In this document: positions 50,391 through 59,737 of the stretch, piece by piece
How positions within the stretch are numbered: position 1 is the first letter of the stretch
Layout: every line of letters starts with the position of its first letter
DNA from: Streptomyces sp. NRRL S-337
GTDB lineage: Bacteria; Actinomycetota; Actinomycetes; Streptomycetales; Streptomycetaceae
Length of the DNA: 64,000 nt
Reading direction: 5' to 3'
Assembly: GCF_000720175.1 (NCBI RefSeq)
Contig: NZ_JOIX01000023.1
Span: forward strand, 38,745 to 102,744
Notes under the pieces: generated by a model
What the model saw: the letters and a program-made list of their open reading frames with translations, nothing else
What the model was told of the DNA's origin: nothing
The model's database searches: none
Position numbers and translations under genes: made by a program

Positions 50391-51754
50391 GCCCGCTCCC
50401 GTACTTCATGACTGCCGCCGCGGGTATCGGCCCGGCTGACGGCGGCGACAGTCTGGGGGTCGAGATCGAAGAGTTCGCGCAGCGCGTCCGCGTACCCGGC
50501 GCCGCCGGGTTCGCTGGCGAGCTGCTTGACCCGCACGGTGGGCGCGTGCAGGAGCTTGTCGACGACGCGGCGCACGGTCTGGGTGATCTCGGCGCGCTGC
50601 TTGTCGTCCAGGTCGGGGAGGCGGCCGTCGAGCCGGGCGATCTCGCTCGTGACGACGTCCGCGGCCATGGTGCGCAGGGCGACCACGGTGGGGGTGATGT
50701 GCGCGGCCCGCTGGGCGGCGCCGAAGGCGGCGACCTCGTCGGAGACGATGCCGCGCACCTTGTCCACGTCGGCCGCCATCGGGGCGTCCGCGGAGGCGTC
50801 GGCGAGCGACTCGATGTCGACGAGATGGGCGCCCTCGATGCGGTGGACCGCGGCGTCGATGTCGCGCGGCATGGCGAGGTCGAGCAGCGCCAGCGGCGCG
50901 GTGCGGCCGGCGCGGGCGGCGGCGACCGTCCCGCCCGTGAGGACCAGGCCGGTCGCGCCGGTACAGGACACCACGATGTCGGCGAGCGCGAGCTCGTCCT
51001 CGACACCGGACATCGCCACCGCGCGGGCGGTCAGGTTGTTGGCCGCGCCGGGCCCGCCGGGCTCGGTGAGGATGGCCACCAGCCGCTCGGCGCGCTCGAC
51101 GGTGCGGTTGGCGACCGCCAGCTCGCCGATGCCGTTGCGGACGAGGGTGGTGGCGGCCAGCGACGACATCGAGCCGGCGCCGATGACCAGCGCCCGCTTG
51201 CCGTGCGCCCAGCCCTCGACGTCCCGGCCGGCCGCGAGCTGCTCCAGGCCGAAGGTGACCAGCGACTGGCCGGCCTTGTCGATGCCGGTCTCGCTGTGGG
51301 CGCGCTTGCCGACCCGCAGGGCCTGCTGGAAGAGGTCGTTGAGCAGCCGTCCGGCGGTGTGCTGTTCCTGCGCGACGGCCAGCGCGTCCTTGATCTGCCC
51401 GAGGATCTGGCCCTCGCCGACGACCATCGAGTCCAGGCCGCAGGCCACCGACAAGAGGTGGTGGACGGCGCGGTCCTCGTAGTGGACGTAGAGGTAGGGG
51501 GTCAGCTCCTCCAGGTCGACGCCGCTGTGGCGGGCCAGGAGGGTGGACAGCTCGGCGACACCGGCGTGGAACTTGTCCACGTCGGCGTAGAGCTCGATGC
51601 GGTTGCAGGTGGACAGCACCGCGGACTCGGTGACCGGCTCGGCCGACACCGCGTCCTGCAGCAGCTTGCCGCGCGCCTCCGGGGCGAGCGCGGCCCGCTC
51701 CAGCACGCTCACCGGCGCACTGCGGTGGCTCAGTCCTACGACCAGGAGACTCAT
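50387..51754 (-). CDS. hemA: glutamyl-tRNA reductase
   Basis: 455 residues. First step of C5 tetrapyrrole synthesis. Catalytic Cys50 in VLSTCNRIELYADVD, NADPH-binding ALVIGAGSMSSLAATTL, and the C-terminal dimerisation helix. Starts at the rex stop (ATGA overlap) and is coupled to hemC. Confidence 0.97.
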   Translation of the reverse strand: MSLLVVGLSHRSAPVSVLERAALAPEARGKLLQDAVSAEPVTESAVLSTCNRIELYADVDKFHAGVAELSTLLARHSGVDLEELTPYLYVHYEDRAVHHLLSVACGLDSMVVGEGQILGQIKDALAVAQEQHTAGRLLNDLFQQALRVGKRAHSETGIDKAGQSLVTFGLEQLAAGRDVEGWAHGKRALVIGAGSMSSLAATTLVRNGIGELAVANRTVERAERLVAILTEPGGPGAANNLTARAVAMSGVEDELALADIVVSCTGATGLVLTGGTVAAARAGRTAPLALLDLAMPRDIDAAVHRIEGAHLVDIESLADASADAPMAADVDKVRGIVSDEVAAFGAAQRAAHITPTVVALRTMAADVVTSEIARLDGRLPDLDDKQRAEITQTVRRVVDKLLHAPTVRVKQLASEPGGAGYADALRELFDLDPQTVAAVSRADTRGGSHEVRERA

Positions 51755-52542
51755 GCCGGCATCACGGCGGGCACGTCCCCGTCCGGTCCCTTGCGGTCGG
51801 CCGCGGCGGCGGCTTCGGCCGCGGCCGCGACGGCGGCGGCACGGCCGGAGGTGGCCGGGGCGCCGCCCTCGGGGGTTTCCTCGCCGGCCTTGCGCTGCTC
51901 GTGGAAGGCGAGGATCTGCAGTTCTATCGACAGGTCGACCTTGCGGACGTCGACCCCGTCGGGGACGGTCAGCACGGTCGGCGCGAAGTTGAGGATCGAG
52001 GTGACGCCGGCCGCGACCAGGCGGTCGCAGACCTGCTGGGCGGCGCCGGCCGGCGTGGCGATCACGCCGATCGAGACGCCGTTGCTCTCGATGATGTGCT
52101 CCAGCTCGTCGGTGTGCTGGACCGCGATGCCGGCGACCGGCTTGCCGGCCATGGCCGGGTCCGCGTCGATCAGCGCGGCGACGCGGAACCCGCGGGAGGC
52201 GAAGCCGCCGTAGTTGGCGAGGGCGGCGCCGAGGTTACCGATACCGACGATGACGACCGGCCAGTCCTGGGTCAGGCCCAGCTCGCGCGAGATCTGGTAG
52301 ACGAGGTACTCCACGTCGTAGCCCACGCCGCGGGTCCCGTAGGAGCCGAGGTAGGAGAAGTCCTTGCGGAGCTTGGCGGAGTTGACCCCCGCCGCGGCCG
52401 CGAGTTCCTCGGACGAGACCGTGGGCACCGAGCGCTCGGAGAGCGCGGTCAGTGCGCGCAGATACAACGGAAGCCGGGCGACGGTGGCCTCGGGGATGCC
52501 TCGGCTTCGGGTCGCCGGTCGGTGAGTTCGGCCAGTTGCCAC
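51751..52542 (-). CDS. rex: redox-sensing repressor Rex
   Basis: 263 residues from GTG 52542 with GGAG at five bases. N-terminal winged HTH (GIPEATVARLPLYLRALTAL...VNSAKLRKDFSYLGSYGTRG) and a Rossmann NAD(H)-binding domain (VVIVGIGNLGAALANYGG, IDADPAMAGKPVAG). Represses respiratory and heme genes when NADH is low; NADH releases it. Ala-rich C-terminal tail. An operator lies 75 bases upstream. Confidence 0.97.
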   Translation of the reverse strand: MATGRTHRPATRSRGIPEATVARLPLYLRALTALSERSVPTVSSEELAAAAGVNSAKLRKDFSYLGSYGTRGVGYDVEYLVYQISRELGLTQDWPVVIVGIGNLGAALANYGGFASRGFRVAALIDADPAMAGKPVAGIAVQHTDELEHIIESNGVSIGVIATPAGAAQQVCDRLVAAGVTSILNFAPTVLTVPDGVDVRKVDLSIELQILAFHEQRKAGEETPEGGAPATSGRAAAVAAAAEAAAAADRKGPDGDVPAVMPA

Positions 52543-52616
52543 GGTGCTCCTGCGGGTAGAGCGGGGCTGCGGGCGACCGTATGGAACCCGACCGCCCTGT
52601 CTACTGCAGGCTATGT

Positions 52617-52638
52617 CTTTGTGAACGCGTGCACAAAG
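52617..52638. promoter_or_regulatory. Rex operator (ROP) before rex-hemACD
   Basis: CTTTGTGAACGCGTGCACAAAG, nearly perfect dyad, with the ROP core TGTGAACGCGTGCACA at 52620-52635. In the 354-base divergent gap (52543-52896) between rex and the glutaredoxin-like gene; the rest of the gap shows nothing clear. Confidence 0.92.
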
Positions 52639-52896
52639 ATGGTGTCCGCTTTGTCCGGCCAAAGTGATGGGGGTCACGCGCCCTTTCCGGCCCTCCGTGG
52701 AACCAACTCCCACGTCACACCGTTCACTCGCGCCACCCGCACAACACGGCAGCACCGACGGGGACACGCGCGTGCACTCCTTGTCGCTATCCCCCCGGAA
52801 ACCTACAAATCGTCCATCGATGGTAAGCGACCCCGGCCCGCCCGGCCCCCGTCCCGCCGCCCCCTCGCCTCCCCGCCGACCCGGCACAATGGCTCC

Positions 52897-53175
52897 ATGG
52901 CCCCCTTGTTCAGCCGCAGCCCCCGCAAGCGCCCCGCCGACCGGCTGGTCACCCTCGTCGGCAAGCCCGGCTGCCACCTCTGCGACGACGCCCAAGCGGT
53001 GATCGAGAAGGTCTGCGCCGAGACCGGAGCGTCCTGGGAGAAGAAGGACATCACCGAGGACGCCGAACTGCACCGCAAGTACTGGGAGCAGATTCCGGTC
53101 GTCCTGATCGACGGCGCCCAGCACGACTTCTGGCGGGTCGACCCGCAGCGGCTGCGGACGGCCCTGGGCGCCTGA
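52897..53175 (+). CDS. glutaredoxin-like protein (DUF836 type)
   Basis: 92 residues. Thioredoxin-fold with Cys26-x2-Cys29 ([15 protein letters not shown]), then WEKKDITED and cis-Pro IPVVLIDG. No clear ribosome site before ATG 52897, so possibly leaderless. Divergent from rex, consistent with a redox function. Confidence 0.88.
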   Translation: MAPLFSRSPRKRPADRLVTLVGKPGCHLCDDAQAVIEKVCAETGASWEKKDITEDAELHRKYWEQIPVVLIDGAQHDFWRVDPQRLRTALGA

Positions 53176-53297
53176 GCCGCCCCCGGGGCGGCCGGGCCCG
53201 CCCGCGAGTCGGCCGTAATGCGACCGTCGACGGCTCCCGGCCCACCGGACACGCGCCCGTAACCGGAAGCACCGAACAAACTGGCTACGCTAGCGCC

Positions 53298-54287
53298 ATG
53301 GCCGCCCGCCCCTCGCCCGCTCGCCGATCCGGCTGGATGCCCTCCGGGGCGCTCTTCGACCTGGGCTGGATCCCCCGCCGCCGACGCCCCGCCACCGCCC
53401 GCAGCGTGCTGGCCGGCGAGGCCGCCGCCGAGGCCGCCCGGAAGACCTCGCAGGAGGTCGAGGAGGCCCAGGCCGTCGAGGAGGCCCCGGCCGAACCGGA
53501 GTTCCCGGTCGTCGGGGACACCGCGGCCGCCGCCTTCTTCGACCTCGACAACACCGTCATGCAGGGTGCCGCGCTGTTCCACTTCGGCCGCGGCCTGTAC
53601 AAGCGGCACTTCTTCCACAAGCGCGACCTGGCCCGTTTCGCCTGGCAGCAGATCTACTTCCGGCTGGCCGGCTCGGAGAACCCCGAGCACATGGCGGACG
53701 TCCGCAACAGCGCGCTGTCCATCGTCCAGGGCCACCGCGTCTCCGAGCTGATGTCCATCGGCGAGGAGATCTACGACGAGTACATGGCCGAACGCGTCTG
53801 GCCGGGCACCCGCGCGCTGGCCCAGGCGCACCTCGACGCCGGCCAGAAGGTCTGGCTGGTGACCGCCGCCCCGGTGGAGACCGCGACGATCATCGCCCGC
53901 CGGCTGGGCCTGACCGGCGCACTGGGCACCGTCGCCGAGTCCGTGGGCGGGATCTACACGGGCAAGCTGGTCGGCGAGCCGCTGCACGGCCCGGCCAAGG
54001 CCGAGGCGGTCCGCGCGCTGGCCGCCGCCGAGGGCCTGGACCTGTCGCACTGCGCCGCCTACAGCGACTCCGCCAACGACATCCCGATGCTGTCGCTGGT
54101 CGGTCACCCGTACGCCATCAACCCGGACAGCCGACTGCGCAAGCACGCCCGGGCACACGGATGGCGGCTGCGCGACTACCGCACCGGCCGCAAGGCGGCC
54201 AAGATCGGCATCCCCGCGGCGGCCGGAGTGGGCGCCCTCGCGGGCGGTGCCGCGGCCGCGGTCGCGCTCCAGCGCCGCCGCCGCTGA
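53298..54287 (+). CDS. HAD-IB family hydrolase (SerB-like) with a C-terminal TM segment
   Basis: 329 residues. Motif I is [12 protein letters not shown] (Asp82 and Asp84), with later [12 protein letters not shown] and [16 protein letters not shown] (motif III/IV). N-terminal 75 residues are Ala/Arg/Glu-rich. The C-terminus ends in a hydrophobic [20 protein letters not shown] and Arg cluster, likely membrane tethering. Phosphatase of unknown substrate; often next to bldN in Streptomyces. Confidence 0.88.
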   Translation: MAARPSPARRSGWMPSGALFDLGWIPRRRRPATARSVLAGEAAAEAARKTSQEVEEAQAVEEAPAEPEFPVVGDTAAAAFFDLDNTVMQGAALFHFGRGLYKRHFFHKRDLARFAWQQIYFRLAGSENPEHMADVRNSALSIVQGHRVSELMSIGEEIYDEYMAERVWPGTRALAQAHLDAGQKVWLVTAAPVETATIIARRLGLTGALGTVAESVGGIYTGKLVGEPLHGPAKAEAVRALAAAEGLDLSHCAAYSDSANDIPMLSLVGHPYAINPDSRLRKHARAHGWRLRDYRTGRKAAKIGIPAAAGVGALAGGAAAAVALQRRRR

Positions 54288-54421
54288 CCAGGGCTGATCG
54301 CCCGTCGGCGCGGCGGGCCATCCACACTCCCTACCCCCACGGGCTCCCGGTCAGTCCCCTTGCCGCGGGACAACCACAACACGCCCTCCAACCAGGCAGA
54401 TTGCGTTCCCTTCCGATCAAT

Positions 54422-54495
54422 AGTTGCTCAGTATTCGATACTTGATCCGTCACCAATCCACCACGGACCGTAAGTAATCGATGATTTGAGCAACT
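54422..54495. promoter_or_regulatory. bldN upstream control region with a distant inverted repeat
   Basis: AGTTGCTCA (54422-54430) and TGAGCAACT (54487-54495) are exact complements 56 bases apart in AT-rich DNA, 125-195 bases before the bldN GTG. The 330-base gap 54288-54617 holds only this and the leader of bldN. Confidence 0.5.
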
Positions 54496-54617
54496 GGGTG
54501 TAGCGCTGCCTGTACGAAGCGTTATTCTCCTCAGACGCAATCCGGAACCCACACGTCCCTACGACGAGTGAACGGTCCCGCACTGCACGTGATGGAAGCT
54601 CTGCCTCTGGGAGTCCC

Positions 54618-55403
54618 GTGTACCCACACGTCGGGGTTGACGCCTCGGGCCTGGCTACGCTGCGTACGACACTCGTCGACCACCTGCGCAGTTTCGTCCC
54701 CACCGCGTACGCCGTCCCCGCATTCGCCTCAGCCGTCCCCGCCGCCGGACCCTGCTACGCCCTGGCCGACGGGAGCGCTGCGGTCGGCAAGGCCGCCGGC
54801 AGAACCCGCCGCGCGGGCGCCGGCACGACCACCGCCCGTCGACCCGCCGACAGCGACAGCCGTCGCATGATGGACCTCGTCGAACGCGCCCAGGCCGGCG
54901 AGGCCGAGGCCTTCGGCCGCCTCTACGACCAGTACGCCGACACCGTCTACCGCTACATCTACTACCGCGTGGGCGGCCGCGCCACGGCCGAGGACCTCAC
55001 CAGTGAGACGTTCCTGCGCGCCCTGCGCCGCATCGGCACCTTCACCTGGCAGGGCCGTGATTTCGGCGCCTGGCTGGTGACCATCGCCCGCAACCTCGTC
55101 GCCGACCACTTCAAGTCCTCGCGCTTCCGCCTGGAAGTCACCACCGGAGAGATGCTCGACGCCAACGAGGTCGAGCGCAGCCCCGAGGAGTCGGTCCTCG
55201 AGTCCCTCTCCAACGCCGCCCTCCTGGAGGCGGTACGCAAGCTCAACCCCCAACAGCAGGAATGCGTCACGCTGCGGTTCCTGCAGGGCCTCTCGGTCGC
55301 CGAGACCGCCCGCGTCATGGGCAAGAACGAGGGCGCCATCAAGACCCTCCAGTACCGCGCCGTCCGCACCCTCGCGCGCCTCCTCCCCGAAGACGCCCGC
55401 TGA
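54618..55403 (+). CDS. bldN: ECF-type developmental sigma factor sigma-BldN
   Basis: 261 residues, GTG start with GGGAG upstream. The first 80 or so residues are a BldN-type pro-sequence beginning YPHVGVDASGLATLRTTLVD, removed proteolytically. Region 2 starts MMDLVERAQAGEAEAFGRLY, with YRYIYYRVGG and GTFTWQGRDFGAWLVTIARN; region 4 is LNPQQQECVTLRFLQGLSVA with MGKNEGAIKTLQYRAVRTLA. BldN directs aerial-hyphae genes (chaplins, rodlins, bldM). The next gene encodes its anti-sigma. Confidence 0.96.
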   Translation: MYPHVGVDASGLATLRTTLVDHLRSFVPTAYAVPAFASAVPAAGPCYALADGSAAVGKAAGRTRRAGAGTTTARRPADSDSRRMMDLVERAQAGEAEAFGRLYDQYADTVYRYIYYRVGGRATAEDLTSETFLRALRRIGTFTWQGRDFGAWLVTIARNLVADHFKSSRFRLEVTTGEMLDANEVERSPEESVLESLSNAALLEAVRKLNPQQQECVTLRFLQGLSVAETARVMGKNEGAIKTLQYRAVRTLARLLPEDAR

Positions 55404-55500
55404 CCACCCCCCTCTTCCGTGCTTCTCCGCCCCTCCGCGCGCCGCACCATGCTCACGCCTGGTGATCGGCCGTGCCCGGTCGGTCAGATCATCGTGAGTG

Positions 55501-55529
55501 CGTAACCCGAGTGCCGCGCCGCTCGTTGT
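55501..55529 (+). promoter_or_regulatory. sigma-BldN-type promoter of rsbN
   Basis: CGTAAC (55501-55506) and CGTTGT (55524-55529), 17 bases apart, close to the known BldN promoter form (GTAAC/CGTTG). About 150 bases before rsbN. Confidence 0.65.
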
Positions 55530-55679
55530 GCGGAGTGCAGGCTCCATGCGGTCACGCCATGCCCGCTGCCTCTCACTCGATCGAGTGGCCGCGGACATCG
55601 GTGTGCAACCGTCCGGCCCGTCTGGATAGTCAAAGCCAGTCCGGGGAGTCGAGCGGGATGATGAGAGGAGGTGCCGCCC

Positions 55680-56891
55680 GTGATCGCGAATGTCTCGGTG
55701 CACCGGCGGGCCAACGCCTTCGCCCAGACCCTGGAGGAGCAGGTCCTCAAGGGCACGGCGGCCGAGGAACAGGTCGACAATCCGGCACAGGCGCCGGGCG
55801 AGGCACGGCTGTTGGCGGTCGCCGACGGTCTCGGGAGGCTTCCACGGCCGGAGATGGCCGCCGAGGTCAAGACTGTCCAGCGCGCCCAGCTCCTCGCCGC
55901 GATGGAGTCCGCCTTCGCCGAAGGCACTCCGTCCGAGGGTGCCAGGGTGCCCGAGCAGCGCGAACACAAGGGCGCGCACCGCGCCGACAAATCGATCGGC
56001 CGGCTGCGGCCGCGCTCCCGGCTCTCCAAAGGGCTGGCCGCCGGCGGACTGACCGTCGGCGTCGCGGCCGGAGCCTTCACCGGGGTCGCCGCGGCCAGCT
56101 CCGACGCCCTGCCCGGTGACTCCCTCTACGGCCTCAAGCGGGGCATGGAGGACCTCAAGCTCGACATGGCCGACGACGACTCCGACCGCGGCCGGCTCTA
56201 CCTCGACCAGGCGTCCACGCGCATGTTCGAGGCGCGCCGCCTGATGGAGCGGGCCCGGGTCTCCGACCTCGACCACGAGTCGCTCGGTGAGGTCCGCCGC
56301 GCCCTGTCCGGGGTGAAGCACGACGCGGGCGAAGGGCACCGCCTGCTGCACGCGGCGTACGAGCGGGACGGCTCGCTCGGCCCCATCCAGGCGCTGAACT
56401 CCTTCACCCGGTCCCACCGCAGCACGTGGTCGCAGCTGCGCGACAAGCTCCCGGTGCAGCTCATGGACGTTCGCGACCAGGTCAGCTCGGTCTTCGACGC
56501 CATAGACCAAGAGGTCGGTCCGCTCCGTTCGCTGCTGCCGCAGGCCCCCGACGGCAAGAGCCACCCGCGCAACACCCCGGCCTCCACGGGCACCGGTTCC
56601 GGCCCCGACGGCCGCCCGGCCCCCTCCGGCCACGGCTCCGCCGCCACGGGCCACTCCGCGGGCCCGCACGCCCCCCGCCCGTCGGCCTCCCCGTCCCAGG
56701 AGGACGGTCTGCTCGGCGGCAGCACGGGCGGTCTGCTCGACCCGCAGGACAAGGCCGGCAGCCCGTCCCCGCACGACCCCGGCCACCGCACGGGAGGCCA
56801 CCCCGGCGGCCATCCCGACGTCACCCTGCCCCCGCTGCTCCCGGGCCTGCTGCCCGGCCTGGGCATCGACGGCCAGGACCTCCCGAAGTAA
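55680..56891 (+). CDS. rsbN: anti-sigma factor RsbN
   Basis: 403 residues. GTG 55680 has AGGAGG eight bases upstream. The cytoplasmic N-terminal half binds BldN; a TM segment near residue 122-142 (LAAGGLTVGVAAGAFTGVAA) is followed by the DUF5667-type extracytoplasmic helices SSDALPGDSLYGLKRGMEDL. Pro/Ser/Gly-rich C-terminal tail. Membrane-anchored brake on BldN, downstream of bldN with its own promoter. Confidence 0.93.
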   Translation: MIANVSVHRRANAFAQTLEEQVLKGTAAEEQVDNPAQAPGEARLLAVADGLGRLPRPEMAAEVKTVQRAQLLAAMESAFAEGTPSEGARVPEQREHKGAHRADKSIGRLRPRSRLSKGLAAGGLTVGVAAGAFTGVAAASSDALPGDSLYGLKRGMEDLKLDMADDDSDRGRLYLDQASTRMFEARRLMERARVSDLDHESLGEVRRALSGVKHDAGEGHRLLHAAYERDGSLGPIQALNSFTRSHRSTWSQLRDKLPVQLMDVRDQVSSVFDAIDQEVGPLRSLLPQAPDGKSHPRNTPASTGTGSGPDGRPAPSGHGSAATGHSAGPHAPRPSASPSQEDGLLGGSTGGLLDPQDKAGSPSPHDPGHRTGGHPGGHPDVTLPPLLPGLLPGLGIDGQDLPK

Positions 56892-56921
56892 CGCCACGCC
56901 GCACCAGCAGCTTGCCCAAGC

Positions 56922-57914
56922 TCAGAAAAACACCGAACGCCGCTGCACCAGCAGCTTGTAGAGGGTGTGCTGAATCGTTTCACGCACCTGGTCGGTGAGG
57001 TTGAACATCAGCATCGGGTCGTCCGCCGCCTCCGGCGGATAGCCGTCGGTCGCGATCGGCTCGCCGAACTGGATCGTCCACTTCGTCGGCAGCGGCACCG
57101 CGCCCAGCGGGCCCAGCCACGGGAACGTCGGCGTGATCGGGAAGTACGGCAGCCCCAGCACCCGCGCCAGGGTCTTGGCGTTCCCGATCATCGGGTAGAT
57201 CTCCTCGGCGCCCACGATCGAGCACGGCACGATCGGCACCCCGGCCTTCAGCGCCGTCGAGACGAAGCCGCCCCGCCCGAAGCGCTGCAGCTTGTAGCGG
57301 TCCGCGAAGGGCTTGCCGATGCCCTTGAAGCCCTCCGGCATCACCCCGACGATCTCGCCGCGCTCCAGCAGCCGCTGGGCGTCCTCCGCACAGGCGAGGG
57401 TGTGCCCCGCCTTGCGCGCCAGCTCGTTTATCACCGGCAGCACGAACACCAAATCGGCCGCCAGCAGCCGCAGGTGACGCTGCGCCGGGTGGTTGTCGTG
57501 CACCGCGACCTGCAGCATCAGGCCGTCCAGCGGCAGCGTCCCGGAGTGGTTGGCGACGACCAGCGCCCCGCCGTCCGCGGGGATGTTCTCGATGCCCTTG
57601 ACCTCGACCCGGAAGTACTTCTCGGCGAAGGGCCGCAGCAGCGACATCAGGACCTGGTCGGTCAGCTCCTCGTCGTAGCCGAAGTCGTCGACCTCGTAGT
57701 CGCCGGTGATCCGGCGGCGCAGGAACGCCAGTCCGCCCGCGATCCGCTCGTCCAGGGACCGCGGCCGGGGCGGCGGGGGTGCCGCCGGCGGGTGCTCGGT
57801 CCGGGCCTCCGGTACGGGCGCCAGCGCGGCACCGCGCCCGCCGCGCCCGGCCCGCCGGGCCTTCCGGCGCGCCCGGGGCTCCTCGCCGAAGGGAATGACC
57901 TTGGCGTCCGCCAT
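56922..57914 (-). CDS. 1-acyl-sn-glycerol-3-phosphate acyltransferase-like protein
   Basis: 330 residues. GGAGG-type site eight bases before ATG 57914. PlsC motifs: VANHSGTLPLDGLML (NHxxxxD), GVMPEGFKGIGKPFADRYK (EG), and GVPIVPCSIVG. The N-terminal 50 residues are basic and Pro/Ala-rich. Probably membrane-associated lysophospholipid acyltransferase. Coupled downstream of the epimerase gene (14-base gap). Confidence 0.9.
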   Translation of the reverse strand: MADAKVIPFGEEPRARRKARRAGRGGRGAALAPVPEARTEHPPAAPPPPRPRSLDERIAGGLAFLRRRITGDYEVDDFGYDEELTDQVLMSLLRPFAEKYFRVEVKGIENIPADGGALVVANHSGTLPLDGLMLQVAVHDNHPAQRHLRLLAADLVFVLPVINELARKAGHTLACAEDAQRLLERGEIVGVMPEGFKGIGKPFADRYKLQRFGRGGFVSTALKAGVPIVPCSIVGAEEIYPMIGNAKTLARVLGLPYFPITPTFPWLGPLGAVPLPTKWTIQFGEPIATDGYPPEAADDPMLMFNLTDQVRETIQHTLYKLLVQRRSVFF

Positions 57915-57928
57915 GGTGGGTGACCTCC

Positions 57929-58978
57929 TCACTGGGCCGGGGTCCGGCGTGCGGTGAGCACGCCGGCGAGCCGGTCGACGGTGCGGGCGAGGGCCTCGGG
58001 CGGCAGTAGCCCGGGTCCGCGGCTGCGGGCGAATTCCGCGAAGGCCTCCGCCGTCGTGTACTTGGGGTGGAACCCCAGTGTCTCGCGCATCTGCGTCGTC
58101 TCGACGACCCTGCCGTGCGTGAGCAGCCGGATCTGTTCCGGCGAGAAGTCCGTGATGCCGACGGACCGCAGCGCGGTGCCGGCCCAGGTCACCGTCGGCA
58201 GGAAGAGCGGCAGGGTGGGCCGGCCGAGCCGCCGGGAGGTCTGCGAGAGCAGCAGGACGCCGTCGCCGGCGATGTTGAAGGTGCCGCTGTTGAGCGTGCC
58301 GCGGCGCGGCGCGGCGGCGGCGATCCGCAGCACGTCGAGGGCGTCGTCCTCATGGACGAACTGCAGCCGCGGGTCGTAACCGAGGACGGTGGGCAGGACG
58401 GGCAGCGAGAAGTACTCGGCGAGCGGGGAATCCGCGCACGGCCCGAGGATGTTGGCGAACCGCAGGATGCAGACGGCCACGTCGGGCCGGCGCCGGGCGA
58501 AGCCGCGGACGTACCCTTCGACCTCGACGATGTCCTTGGCGAAGCCTCCGCTGGGCAGCGACTTCGGGGTGGTGGTCTCGGTGAAGACGGCCGGATCGCG
58601 GGGCGCGGAGCCGTAGACGCTGGTGCTGGACTTGATGACCACGCGCTCGACGGTCGGGGCCTTCTGGCAGGCGCCCAGCAGCTGCATCGTCCCGATGACG
58701 TTGGTTTCCTTCACCGAGGCGCGGCCGCCGCGCTTGCCCAACGGCGTCCCGTTGATGTCCATATGGACCACGGTGTCGACGCGGGTTTCGGCCAGGACCC
58801 TGGCGATCGCCGGGTGCCGGATGTCGGCCCTGAGGAATTCGGCGCCGCCCAGATGGTGCTCGGGTGCCACCGCGTCGACCCCGATCACCCGCTCGACGTC
58901 CGGATCGCGCCGGATCCGGCGGACGAATCTGCCGCCCAGCTGCCGTGCGACTCCCGTGACGAGCACGACCTTGCCCAA
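57929..58978 (-). CDS. NAD-dependent epimerase/dehydratase (extended SDR)
   Basis: About 349 residues from TTG 58978, which has AAGGTAGGG upstream. GKVVLVTGVARQLGGRFVRR cofactor motif; KSSTSVYGSAPRD with the Tyr region shifted from the usual YxxxK; HEDDALDVLRIAAAAP. Paired with the acyltransferase, so a lipid or surface-polymer role is possible. Confidence 0.85.
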   Translation of the reverse strand: MGKVVLVTGVARQLGGRFVRRIRRDPDVERVIGVDAVAPEHHLGGAEFLRADIRHPAIARVLAETRVDTVVHMDINGTPLGKRGGRASVKETNVIGTMQLLGACQKAPTVERVVIKSSTSVYGSAPRDPAVFTETTTPKSLPSGGFAKDIVEVEGYVRGFARRRPDVAVCILRFANILGPCADSPLAEYFSLPVLPTVLGYDPRLQFVHEDDALDVLRIAAAAPRRGTLNSGTFNIAGDGVLLLSQTSRRLGRPTLPLFLPTVTWAGTALRSVGITDFSPEQIRLLTHGRVVETTQMRETLGFHPKYTTAEAFAEFARSRGPGLLPPEALARTVDRLAGVLTARRTPAQ

Positions 58979-59178
58979 GATCAGCCCTACCTTCCCGCCG
59001 CGACCTGCGCGTAGCCCAGCTGTGCGGTCAACGCTATCGGGTCGGTGTTGCGCAGTGATGACCACGGGATGCCCACGACGACATTTCCGTCCCACCACCG
59101 TCCATACGGCCCACAACGCGCCGCAGCCCCCGACCGCACCAAGGCGATGGGGGGCTGCGAAATCGCGATCAGCGTCGC

Positions 59179-59277
59179 TTACTTCTTGTTACGACGCTGA
59201 ACACGGGTGCGCTTGAGCAGCTTGCGGTGCTTCTTCTTGGCCATCCGCTTGCGCCGCTTCTTGATAACAGAGCCCAC
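59179..59277 (-). CDS. small ribosomal-type protein bS22 (AURKAIP1/COX24 domain)
   Basis: 32 residues: [20 protein letters not shown] followed by a basic [15 protein letters not shown] 59277 with GAGGG. Matches the tiny AURKAIP1/COX24-domain protein, named bS22 in mycobacterial ribosomes, conserved in actinobacteria. Binds the small subunit. Confidence 0.9.
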   Translation of the reverse strand: MGSVIKKRRKRMAKKKHRKLLKRTRVQRRNKK

Positions 59278-59398
59278 GACTACCCTCGCTCACTTCGAAT
59301 CACTCGGTGCGGGGCGTCCGAGCCCACACTACCTACATCGGGCCAGCCTACCCGGCGCCGGGCGAACGGCGTAATCCGAGGGTCGGCGAGGGTGTCCG

Positions 59399-59608
59399 TC
59401 AGGCCGATTCCACCCCCACGTAGGACTCCCGGAGGTAGTCGTGCACCGCCTGCTCCGGAACCCGGAACGACCTCCCCACCCGAATCGCGGGCAGATGACC
59501 GCTGTGCACCAAGCGGTACACGGTCATCTTGGACACTCGCATCACCGTGGCGACTTCCGCCACCGTAAGGAACACGACCTCGTTCAGAGGCCTCTGGTCA
59601 GCAGCCAT
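59399..59608 (-). CDS. helix-turn-helix DNA-binding protein, excisionase/MerR-like
   Basis: 69 residues from ATG 59608. FLTVAEVATVMRVSKMTVYR followed by LVHSGHLPAIRVGRSFRVPE: the MerR/Xis-type winged HTH. Conserved at this locus near bldN in Streptomyces as I recall. It belongs to a BldC-like size class but is a different protein. Confidence 0.88.
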   Translation of the reverse strand: MAADQRPLNEVVFLTVAEVATVMRVSKMTVYRLVHSGHLPAIRVGRSFRVPEQAVHDYLRESYVGVESA

Positions 59609-59637
59609 GAACACACCTGCACCTTCCGCATAAGACG

Positions 59638-59661
59638 GTCACCGGCTTCCCCTCCGGTGAC
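59638..59661. promoter_or_regulatory. 8-bp stem-loop between the phosphatase-like and HTH genes
   Basis: GTCACCGG-N8-CCGGTGAC, perfect; may terminate the phosphatase-like gene or act as an operator of the HTH gene 30 bases downstream. Confidence 0.45.
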
Positions 59662-59737
59662 TCTTCGTCGCTATGCGCTCACTCCCCAGATTAGGGGCGG
59701 GTGATGCGAGTGGGGAAGAGGAGCAGCGAACAGCCGC

